DNA from: Lachnospiraceae bacterium UBA3638
GTDB taxonomy: Bacteria > Bacillota > Clostridia > Lachnospirales > Lachnospiraceae
Length of the DNA: 20,418 bases
Assembly: GCA_002373595.1 (NCBI GenBank)
Contig: DFKT01000003.1
Coordinates: 7,769-28,186 of the forward strand
Direction of reading: 5' to 3'
Under the pieces are notes generated by a model. That model saw only the letters and a program-made list of their open reading frames with translations. It did no database searches and had not been told where the DNA came from. A program made the translations under genes and the position numbers. Positions 13,787 to 20,418 of the stretch are shown in pieces (position 1 is the first letter of the stretch; each line of letters starts with the position of its first letter).

Positions 13787-14724
13787 ATTCCCAATCCTCC
13801 GAAAAATTCTCCTATGTCACTAAGGTCATAGGGTGTCATCTGATATACGTAATAATTCAGCCAATTGCTGTACAGATTGTTGCTGTGGGCTCTCCACTGC
13901 AGGAGCGGTTTCTCTTCCGGGTTGTCATCGGGGAAGTAATTCTTCGGTATCTGTATCGGAAGTCCTTTCCCAAGATCTCTGAAATACTCATTCTTAAGTG
14001 TAACCCTGTCATACTCCGGATGTCCGGTTACAAATATCCTATGTCCGTCCTGAGTCATTGCGATGAAAACTCCCGCTTCATCCGACTCAGCCAGTACCAC
14101 CAGTTCCTTGCAAGCCTTTATATCTTCCGCAGGTGTCTCCGTGTGTCTGGAATGAGGGGCGAGGAATATATCATCAAATCCACGAACAAGAGGAACCTTT
14201 CTGTTCAGCACGCGATGTTCAAAAATACCGAATACCTTTGCCGGCATCTGCCTCTTATTTATCCCGTAATAATGATAGAACCCGGCCTGAGCCCCCCAGC
14301 AGATATGAAGTATGCTCGTCACATGCTTGTCCGCCCAGTCCATGATCTCGCAGATCTCCGGCCAGTAATCGACCTCTTCAAAAGGAATATCCTCGACCGG
14401 GGCTCCGGTTATGATCATACCGTCAAACTTTTCATTCCTTATATCATCGATCGTCACATAGAACTGCTCAAGATGCTCGACCGAAGTGTTTCTCGATACA
14501 TGCGTCTTGGTATTCATCCAGGTGATATCAAGCTGAAGCGGCGTATTGGAAAGAGCTCTCAGAAGCTGAAGCTCAGTATCCTGCTTAACAGGCATGATAT
14601 TGAGGATAAGCACTTTCAGAGGTCTGATATCCTGATGGAGTGCTCTCTCATTCTCCATTACGAAAATGTTTTCTTCCTCAAGTTTTACTCTTGCGGGCAG
14701 ATTGCTGTTGATCTTTACAGGCAT
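13783..14724 (-). CDS. metA: Homoserine O-acyltransferase MetA (predicted acetyltransferase)
   Basis: First committed step of methionine synthesis: it acylates homoserine for later sulfur addition. The product is 313 residues, normal length. It belongs to the class I glutamine amidotransferase-like MetA family. The nucleophile is Cys142 in HICWGAQAG; His235 and Glu237 in VTGHPEYD complete the triad. Residue 111 is Glu in TGAPVEDIPFEEVDYW. In published MetA work Glu at this position selects acetyl-CoA, whereas Gly selects succinyl-CoA, so O-acetylhomoserine is the predicted product even though the family is often labelled succinyltransferase. GGAG lies seven bases before the ATG. It follows ligA after 29 bases and overlaps the cyclophilin gene. 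No SAM riboswitch is present; a methionine gene inside a replication/translation cluster is unusual. Confidence 0.97.
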   Translation of the reverse strand: MPVKINSNLPARVKLEEENIFVMENERALHQDIRPLKVLILNIMPVKQDTELQLLRALSNTPLQLDITWMNTKTHVSRNTSVEHLEQFYVTIDDIRNEKFDGMIITGAPVEDIPFEEVDYWPEICEIMDWADKHVTSILHICWGAQAGFYHYYGINKRQMPAKVFGIFEHRVLNRKVPLVRGFDDIFLAPHSRHTETPAEDIKACKELVVLAESDEAGVFIAMTQDGHRIFVTGHPEYDRVTLKNEYFRDLGKGLPIQIPKNYFPDDNPEEKPLLQWRAHSNNLYSNWLNYYVYQMTPYDLSDIGEFFGGLGI

Positions 14725-14753
14725 TACATATCTCCGTTCTTACCGCTGTGCGG

Positions 14754-16787
14754 TTAGTATTTATAATCAGGCATATACTTTGCAAGGAAATCATCCTCTG
14801 AAAGTATTGCCACTCCGAGCGACTTTGCCGTTTTATTTTTGGATGACTGCGATGCAAAATCATTATTGATAAGGCACTCCGTCTTTCCTGTAACGGAGCC
14901 TGTGACTTTGCCGCCTCTTGCTTCAATGAGATCCTTAAGATCATTTCTGCTCTTAAAGTGCTCAAGGCTTCCGGTCACTACAAATGACAGACCGTCAAGT
15001 CCCGCAGAATTTTCATCTCCTGCAGTTTCCGCGGCCGTTTTATCTATTGTAACCTCAGCGATAAGTCTGTCAAGGCATGCGCTCTTTACATCATCGGCGA
15101 AGTACTCGCATATCGCATTACTCATGACATCGCCGACGCCGTCTATCGCGGTCAGTTCATCAGGCTTTGCAGCACGCAGCCCGTCCAGATCATCCTTGAA
15201 AGCTCTGCAGATGAGTTTTGCATTTGCAGATCCCACGCCGGCTATACCCAGTCCGAAGAGGACTCTGGAAAGTGTGGTATTTCTCGACTTGTCTATACTT
15301 GCGATCAGATTCTCGTAGGACTTTTCACCGAAGCCTTCCATCCTTACGATGCGTTCCTTGAACCTATCAAGCTTATATATATCCGCAAACTCTTTGATAA
15401 AGCCGCAGTCGACAAACTTCTCGAGCGTCATCTCGGAGAGTCCGTCGATGTTCATCGCATTTCTCGATACGAACTGAGTGAAGAGTTTTATCTGCTTTGC
15501 GGGACACTCCGGATTCGTACAGAAAAGTGACTCTGCTTCGTTCTGTGCTCTTACCTCAGTAGCTCCTCCGCATACCGGACAGGCCTTAGGGATCTGAAGC
15601 TTCCCGCTTCGAGTCAGATTCTCCGCAATTTGCGGGATTATCATGTTTGCTTTATATACTGTGATGCGATCGCCTATACCCAGCTGCAGTTCTTTAACAA
15701 TGCTGACATTGTGAACGGATGCTCTCGATACACTGGTCCCCTCGAGTTCAACCGTATCAAATATCGCAACAGGATTGATGAGCCCCGTTCTGCTCGCGCT
15801 CCACTCTACCTCTCGAAGTGTTGTCTCAGCGAGCTCATCCGACCATTTGAATGCAATGGAATGTCTCGGGAATTTTGCGGTACTTCCGAGGCTCCTTCCG
15901 TATGCTATATCTTCATATGTAAGAACAAGTCCATCGGAAGGGATCTCGTAATCCGCTATGCGTTTCTCGTAATCTCCGACAGCATCCACTACATTCGATG
16001 CGTTTACTTTCATCCTCTGTACGGTCTCAAAGCCGAGCGCATCAAGGAAAGCAAATCTCTCTGATGCACGGTTTGGATCAAAGTCTTTGCCTCCGGTGCT
16101 GAGTTTGCTGCCCTCAGCCTCCTCGCCGGCACTTACCAGATTAAAAGCGATAAGCCTTACACTCCTCTTAGCCGTAACGGAACTGTCGAGCTGCCTTACG
16201 GAACCGCTGCAGAGATTCCTGGGATTCTTGTACTTTTCATCCGCATCCGTGATGGCCGAATTAATCTTTTCGAAATCGGGATAACTGATAACAGCTTCAC
16301 CTCTGAGGACCAGCCTTTCCTTGTACGGTATGCGAAGAGGCAGATTTATAAAAGTCCTGGCATTGGCCGTGATGACCTCTCCGACTTCTCCGTTTCCCCG
16401 TGTTACAGCTTTGGACAGTTCTCCGTTTTCATATGTGAGTACTACAGTCAGTCCGTCGAGTTTCCAGGAAAGCAGTCCTTCCTTATCTCCCAACCAATCA
16501 GCAAGTTCAGCGCGTTCCTTGGTCTTTCCGAGGCTCAGCATCGGTGACGCATGTTTCTCCTTGGGCAGATTATCTACCGCTTCATATCCGACACGCTGGG
16601 TGGGTGAACCCGCGAGAACTATACCGGTATCCTCCTCGAGCGAAACAAGCTCATCATAGAGCTTATCGTACTCGTAGTTACTCATGATCTCGCGATCCTC
16701 TGCATAATAAACACGGGATGCGTTAGTGAGGATCCCGGCGAGTTCTTTCATTCGTGTGATTTTTTTATCGTTATCTGCTACTGACAT
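14754..16787 (-). CDS. ligA: NAD-dependent DNA ligase LigA
   Basis: Seals nicks during replication and repair using NAD. ATG 16787 is chosen: it lies one base after the rluF stop (TAAGATG) and gives 677 residues, typical length. An upstream TTG (16823) in frame would overlap rluF. Domain Ia has YEYDKLYDEL at about 38-47. The adenylation lysine is Lys109 in SWKLDGLTVVLTYENG. The OB fold contains SVHNVSIVKELQLGIGDRI. Zinc is held by Cys403, Cys406, Cys423 and Cys428. Helix-hairpin-helix repeats cover about 450-560, and a BRCT domain about 596-677 (LSFVVTGSLEHFKSRNDLKD). All domains are present and intact. Confidence 0.98.
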   Translation of the reverse strand: MSVADNDKKITRMKELAGILTNASRVYYAEDREIMSNYEYDKLYDELVSLEEDTGIVLAGSPTQRVGYEAVDNLPKEKHASPMLSLGKTKERAELADWLGDKEGLLSWKLDGLTVVLTYENGELSKAVTRGNGEVGEVITANARTFINLPLRIPYKERLVLRGEAVISYPDFEKINSAITDADEKYKNPRNLCSGSVRQLDSSVTAKRSVRLIAFNLVSAGEEAEGSKLSTGGKDFDPNRASERFAFLDALGFETVQRMKVNASNVVDAVGDYEKRIADYEIPSDGLVLTYEDIAYGRSLGSTAKFPRHSIAFKWSDELAETTLREVEWSASRTGLINPVAIFDTVELEGTSVSRASVHNVSIVKELQLGIGDRITVYKANMIIPQIAENLTRSGKLQIPKACPVCGGATEVRAQNEAESLFCTNPECPAKQIKLFTQFVSRNAMNIDGLSEMTLEKFVDCGFIKEFADIYKLDRFKERIVRMEGFGEKSYENLIASIDKSRNTTLSRVLFGLGIAGVGSANAKLICRAFKDDLDGLRAAKPDELTAIDGVGDVMSNAICEYFADDVKSACLDRLIAEVTIDKTAAETAGDENSAGLDGLSFVVTGSLEHFKSRNDLKDLIEARGGKVTGSVTGKTECLINNDFASQSSKNKTAKSLGVAILSEDDFLAKYMPDYKY

Positions 16788-16788
16788 C

Positions 16789-17499
16789 TTATCGGCCGCC
16801 TGCAGCCTTTCGTAAGTTTTCAATTTCCGTATCGTTTAAGTATCTGTACTCTCCTGTCCTAAGACTGCCGAGAGTGATGTTCATAACGCGTATGCGTTTA
16901 AGTGACGTCACCTTATATCCGAGTTCGTCGCACATGCGTCTTATCTGTCTGTTGAGTCCCTGTGTGAGCACCAGATTAAATCTCTTCTCGCCTTTGGCAA
17001 TAAGTTTGCAGGGTCTTGTCTTAACTCCGAGGTCTCTTAAGTATACGCCCGACTCCATCTTCTTTATGAATTCGTCCGTGACGGGTTTGTTGACGTTTAC
17101 TTCATATTCTTTCTCATGACGCTTCGATCCGCGCATCATGGAGTTGATCAGATCTCCGTCATTCGTCAGTATGATCAGGCCTTCGGAATCCCTATCCAAC
17201 CTGCCCGCGTATGTAACGCGCTCGGGGAGATCCAGTTCATCGAGTATCAGCCTGTCCGCGTGTTCATCATGTTCCGAGCAGGTAACGCCCACCGGCTTGT
17301 AATATGCTATCACCGTAACATGATCCTTTGCTTTTATCACATCACCGTTGACAGTCACTTCATCTTTGGTCTCATCAATACTCATACCGACAGAAGCAAG
17401 CCTGCCGTTCACTCCGACCAGGCCCCTCTCTATCAGTCTGTCTGCTTCCCGTCTCGAGCATATTCCGCATTCAGCTATATACTTATTAAGTCTGATCAT
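16789..17499 (-). CDS. rluF: 23S rRNA pseudouridine synthase, RluF-like
   Basis: RsuA/RluB/RluF-type pseudouridine synthase; E. coli RluF modifies U2604 of 23S rRNA. ATG 17499 is chosen because it overlaps the RNase H stop codon (ATGA) and has GGAG eight bases upstream; a GTG at 17505 is too close to that site. The product is 236 residues. An S4 RNA-binding domain occupies about 1-60 (MIRLNKYIAECGICSRREAD). The catalytic aspartate is Asp102 in AGRLDRDSEGLIILTNDGDL. HEKEYEVNVNKPVTDEFIKK and LTQGLNRQIRRMCDELGY are close to the RluF versions of these motifs, which is why RluF is preferred to RluB or RsuA. The exact target nucleotide is inferred. Confidence 0.92.
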   Translation of the reverse strand: MIRLNKYIAECGICSRREADRLIERGLVGVNGRLASVGMSIDETKDEVTVNGDVIKAKDHVTVIAYYKPVGVTCSEHDEHADRLILDELDLPERVTYAGRLDRDSEGLIILTNDGDLINSMMRGSKRHEKEYEVNVNKPVTDEFIKKMESGVYLRDLGVKTRPCKLIAKGEKRFNLVLTQGLNRQIRRMCDELGYKVTSLKRIRVMNITLGSLRTGEYRYLNDTEIENLRKAAGGR

Positions 17500-17975
17500 T
17501 GCCACAGCTCCAGATCGTCAATCTTTTTAACAGGAGGAATGCCTCCGTCCGATTCGAGTCCTTTCTTGGCCAGCCTGTCTGCCATCTCGTTATACTCGAC
17601 ACCTGTGTGTGCATCGACTTTATGAAAAGAGATATCTATATCCCTTCCCCATTCACACATAGCCATCGCGTACTTAACCGTGAGATCATTCTTTCTCTTC
17701 CACGCGCCGGTGACCCACATCTCGATACCCGCATAGTCATAATAGATATCGATAGCTTTATATCCGCTCTTTCTGGCGCATTGAACGGCATACATCGCAC
17801 CGAGCATCTCACCCGTGACATTCCTGCTCTTAAGTGAATCCGGATTATCACCGTATCCGCAAGCCGTATAGATGCATCCATAAGGCGTGATAAAAACACA
17901 CCCGAAAGAATACCTCTTCAAGGCATCACTGTAACTGCCGTCGACATATGCTGTTATCTTCTCGTCGGAACTCAT
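17496..17975 (-). CDS. Ribonuclease H family protein
   Basis: Predicted RNase H type 1-like nuclease that cuts the RNA strand of RNA-DNA hybrids. The product is 159 residues, one catalytic domain without the N-terminal hybrid-binding domain of many Firmicutes RNases HI. The four acidic residues are visible: Asp12 in YVDGSY, Glu56 in TGEMLGAMYA, Asp80 in YYDYAGIEMW and Asp133 in YNEMADRLAKKGL. His123 of the HTG loop is also in place. It resembles clostridial viroplasmin/RNase H proteins more than E. coli RnhA, so I give no symbol. It begins 7 bases after carB, with no clear ribosome binding site, and overlaps rluF by ATGA. Confidence 0.9.
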   Translation of the reverse strand: MSSDEKITAYVDGSYSDALKRYSFGCVFITPYGCIYTACGYGDNPDSLKSRNVTGEMLGAMYAVQCARKSGYKAIDIYYDYAGIEMWVTGAWKRKNDLTVKYAMAMCEWGRDIDISFHKVDAHTGVEYNEMADRLAKKGLESDGGIPPVKKIDDLELWQ

Positions 17976-17982
17976 TTTGTTT

Positions 17983-20418
17983 TTAGTTCTCGTTGTGCCA
18001 GCTCTGAAGAGATCTTACGCCCTCGCCTCCGCACTTCTTAACGGCAGCGATACCTTCGGCTGCAGCCTTTGCGGCAGCGACCGTGGTGATGTAAGGAACG
18101 CGATACTTAACAGCGGACTTTCTTAAGTAACTGTCATCATGCGCACTGTTCTTTCCGATAGGTGAGTTGATGATGAGCTGTATCTCACCGTTTGCTATAT
18201 GATCGGTGATGTTCGGACGACCCTCATAGAGCTTCTTAACCTTGGTAGCGGGTATTCCTGCGTTTACGATAAGGTCACATGTTCCGCCCGTTGCCATGAG
18301 ATTGAATCCGCAGTTTGCAAATGCTCTCGCGACATCAACGATCTCAGGCTTGTCCTGAGTATTTACGGAAAGGAGCACAGTTCCTTCCATAGGAAGCACT
18401 CCGCCTGCAGCTTCCTGCGCTTTGAAGAAAGCTTCGCCCCAGTTGGTGGAGATTCCAAGAACTTCTCCGGTGGAGCGCATCTCGGGTCCGAGTACGGGAT
18501 CGACTTCCTGGAACATATTGAACGGGAATACGGATTCCTTTACTCCGTAATACTTAATCTCTCTGTTAGCTGCATCTCCGACAAGTTCCTCTATCGATGC
18601 TTTGCTTCCGGTGATCTCCGCGGTGATGAGATTCGTTGCAACGGGAACCATCTTGATACCGCAGACCTTGGAAACGAGGGGCACGGTACGGGATGCTCTT
18701 GGATTGGCCTCAAGTACGAATACCTTGTCGTCCTCTATCGCATACTGGATATTCATAAGTCCTACAACATGCATCTCCTCGGCGATCTTTCTCGTATACT
18801 CTCTGATCGTCTTGAGATTCTTCTCAGAGATATGTTTGGAAGGAATGATACATGCGGAGTCTCCGGAGTGAATACCGGCGAGCTCGATATGCTCCATGAC
18901 AGCGGGCACAAATGCATGCGTACCGTTGCAGATAGCATCTGCTTCACACTCCATCGCATTGTGCAGGAATCTGTCGATAAGTATGGGCCTCTCGGGAGTG
19001 ACGCCTATCGCCGCCATCATATAATCAGACATTCCTTCATCGTCATATACGACTTCCATTCCTCTTCCTCCGAGGACGTAGGAAGGTCTTACCATTACGG
19101 GATATCCGATGTGATTTGCTATAGCTATGGCATCCTGAACGGTTACTGCCATTCCGGACTCAGGCATCGGGATCTCAAGCTTGTCCATCATATCGCGGAA
19201 GAGATCTCTGTCCTCTGCGAGGTCGATGACGGACGGTGAAGTTCCGAGGATCTTTACGCCGTTCTTCTCAAGGTCTGCAGCGAGGTTAAGAGGAGTCTGT
19301 CCTCCAAACTGCGCAATGACTCCGACGGGTTTTTCTTTCTTATAAATGCTGAGCACATCCTCAAGTGTAAGAGGCTCGAAATAGAGCTTGTCGGAAGTAT
19401 CATAGTCCGTGGATACGGTCTCCGGATTACAGTTGACGATGATGGTCTCAAATCCAAGCTTTTTGAGAGCCCATGCCGCATGTACGCAGCAGTAGTCAAA
19501 CTCGATACCCTGTCCGATACGGTTCGGTCCGCCGCCGAGTATCATGACTTTCCTGGATTTCTCATTAACGGGATCGTGGTCCTCTCCGCAGTATGTCGAA
19601 TAGAAATACTCGCTGCTGTCGGTGCCGCTTACATGCACGCCGTCCCAATGCTCCTCGATCCCTGCGCTTATTCTTGCATTTCTGATATCAGCTTCTGATA
19701 CTCCGAGTATGATACTCAGGTACTTATCGGAAAATCCGCCCTTCTTTGCCTTCTCAAGTACATCTCTGGAAGGAACGGAGCCCTTTGATTTCTCAAGAGC
19801 GATCTCCTCTTCGGTGAGTTCCTTCATCTGCTCGATGAAGTATTTCTTTACACGAGTGATCTCGTGGATCTCATCAACACTCGCGCCCTTCTTGAGAGCT
19901 TCATACATAATGAAATGTCTCTCGCTCGAAGGAGTAATTAGAAGATCGAGGAGCTGCTTCTTGTTCATCTTCTCAAACTTCTCAACATGGCCCAATCCGT
20001 AACGACCCTTCTCGAGGGATCTGATAGCCTTCTGAAATGCTTCTTTGTAATTCTTTCCGATACTCATGACCTCGCCGACCGCGCGCATCTGAGTACCGAG
20101 CTTATCCTCCACGCCCTTGAACTTTTCAAAAGCCCAGCGCGCGAACTTAACAACGACATAATCTCCGCCGGGTTTGTACTTATCAAGTGTTCCGTACTTG
20201 CCGCAGGGAATCTCGGAAAGAGTAAGTCCCGCTGCAAGCTTGGCGGATACAAGCGCGATGGGGAATCCCGTTGCTTTGGAAGCAAGTGCGGATGACCTTG
20301 AAGTACGGGGATTGATCTCTATTACTATTATCCTGTCGGACTTGGGATCGTGTGCAAACTGTACATTGGTACCTCCGATGACGCCGATATGCTCGACGAT
20401 CTTGTAAGCCTGCTCCTG
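17983..20418 (-). CDS. carB: Carbamoyl-phosphate synthase large subunit CarB, 5' end outside window
   Basis: Makes carbamoyl phosphate from bicarbonate, ATP and ammonia supplied by CarA, feeding pyrimidine and arginine synthesis. The open frame reaches the right edge: 811 residues are visible, so roughly 260 N-terminal residues are missing relative to the family. The visible part begins in the first ATP-grasp domain (IEINPRTSRSSALASKATGF). Next come the oligomerisation domain and the second carboxyphosphate-like half, opening at KVMILGGGPNRIGQGIEFDY. The second ATP-grasp motif is VLEANPRASRTVPLVSKVCG. The C-terminal MGS-like allosteric domain ends with NITDHIANGEIQLIINSPIG. The GTG codon at 20112 is internal and not the start. 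No frameshift is seen. Confidence 0.97.
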   Translation of the reverse strand, partial: QEQAYKIVEHIGVIGGTNVQFAHDPKSDRIIVIEINPRTSRSSALASKATGFPIALVSAKLAAGLTLSEIPCGKYGTLDKYKPGGDYVVVKFARWAFEKFKGVEDKLGTQMRAVGEVMSIGKNYKEAFQKAIRSLEKGRYGLGHVEKFEKMNKKQLLDLLITPSSERHFIMYEALKKGASVDEIHEITRVKKYFIEQMKELTEEEIALEKSKGSVPSRDVLEKAKKGGFSDKYLSIILGVSEADIRNARISAGIEEHWDGVHVSGTDSSEYFYSTYCGEDHDPVNEKSRKVMILGGGPNRIGQGIEFDYCCVHAAWALKKLGFETIIVNCNPETVSTDYDTSDKLYFEPLTLEDVLSIYKKEKPVGVIAQFGGQTPLNLAADLEKNGVKILGTSPSVIDLAEDRDLFRDMMDKLEIPMPESGMAVTVQDAIAIANHIGYPVMVRPSYVLGGRGMEVVYDDEGMSDYMMAAIGVTPERPILIDRFLHNAMECEADAICNGTHAFVPAVMEHIELAGIHSGDSACIIPSKHISEKNLKTIREYTRKIAEEMHVVGLMNIQYAIEDDKVFVLEANPRASRTVPLVSKVCGIKMVPVATNLITAEITGSKASIEELVGDAANREIKYYGVKESVFPFNMFQEVDPVLGPEMRSTGEVLGISTNWGEAFFKAQEAAGGVLPMEGTVLLSVNTQDKPEIVDVARAFANCGFNLMATGGTCDLIVNAGIPATKVKKLYEGRPNITDHIANGEIQLIINSPIGKNSAHDDSYLRKSAVKYRVPYITTVAAAKAAAEGIAAVKKCGGEGVRSLQSWHNEN

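Noticed and set aside
16787..16796. GCCGATAA at the rluF-ligA junction, resembling a sigma-28 -10 element
   Set aside because: No TAAA lies 14-16 bases upstream; the bases are rluF codons for Ala-Ala-Gly-Gly-Arg plus the stop, read in another frame.
18199..19239. 346-codon open frame on the plus strand opposite carB
   Set aside because: It is antisense to a clearly conserved carB region, has low-complexity Cys/His/Arg-rich translation, no ribosome binding site and no recognisable domain; it is a shadow of codon bias.
20110..20112. GTG as the start of carB
   Set aside because: The frame continues upstream to the window edge with conserved CarB sequence, so this is an internal valine codon.

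Overview
This window reads as a piece of a motile, Gram-positive Clostridia chromosome, most likely Lachnospiraceae (Butyrivibrio/Roseburia-like). The indications are a CodY regulator, a topA-codY-flgB gene order that mirrors the Bacillus fla/che locus, a fla operon containing the Firmicutes gene ylxF, a consensus sigma-D/sigma-28 promoter, and medium GC content. The family assignment is inference. Every gene that can be supported lies on the minus strand, so transcription runs from high to low coordinates. There are no RNA genes, insertion sequences, phage genes or CRISPR arrays.

Right part (20418 down to 13256), housekeeping cluster: carB (5' end outside the window), an RNase H family gene, rluF, ligA, metA and a cyclophilin. 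The genes are separated by 1-29 bases or overlap through ATGA junctions, which suggests one transcript. They cover pyrimidine/arginine synthesis, RNA-DNA hybrid removal, 23S rRNA pseudouridylation, DNA ligation, methionine synthesis and proline isomerisation. MetA carries Glu111, which predicts an acetyl-CoA-using enzyme despite the family's traditional succinyltransferase name.

Middle (13255 down to 10108): a 257-base non-coding region holds a pair of competing hairpins, a CodY-box-like palindrome and a sigma-A-type promoter. It is followed by topA and codY, which overlap by ATGA. A long A/T-armed intrinsic terminator ends codY, and an extended -10 promoter just behind it starts the flagellar genes.

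Left part (9922 down to 1), flagellar operon: flgB, flgC, fliE (proximal rod and its base), fliF (MS ring), fliG (rotor switch), fliH, fliI and fliJ (export ATPase complex), ylxF (MotE-like membrane protein), fliK (hook-length ruler) and flgD (hook cap, cut by the window edge). The run is broken only between ylxF and fliK. That 182-base gap holds a terminator-like hairpin, a perfect-consensus sigma-28/sigma-D promoter, a 7-bp inverted repeat around its -10 element, and a hairpin just upstream of the fliK ribosome binding site. The fliK-flgD part of the hook module therefore appears able to be transcribed separately under late flagellar sigma control, which is unexpected for genes needed before hook completion.

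The most interesting observations are this internal sigma-28 switch, a FlgD whose C-terminal part resembles a helical module of Gram-positive surface proteins, fourfold repetition of an AAA(A/C)GGATTT element around the codY terminator and flgB leader, and the possible CodY autoregulation site. I see no wholly unknown gene system here. The novelty is mainly regulatory and architectural.
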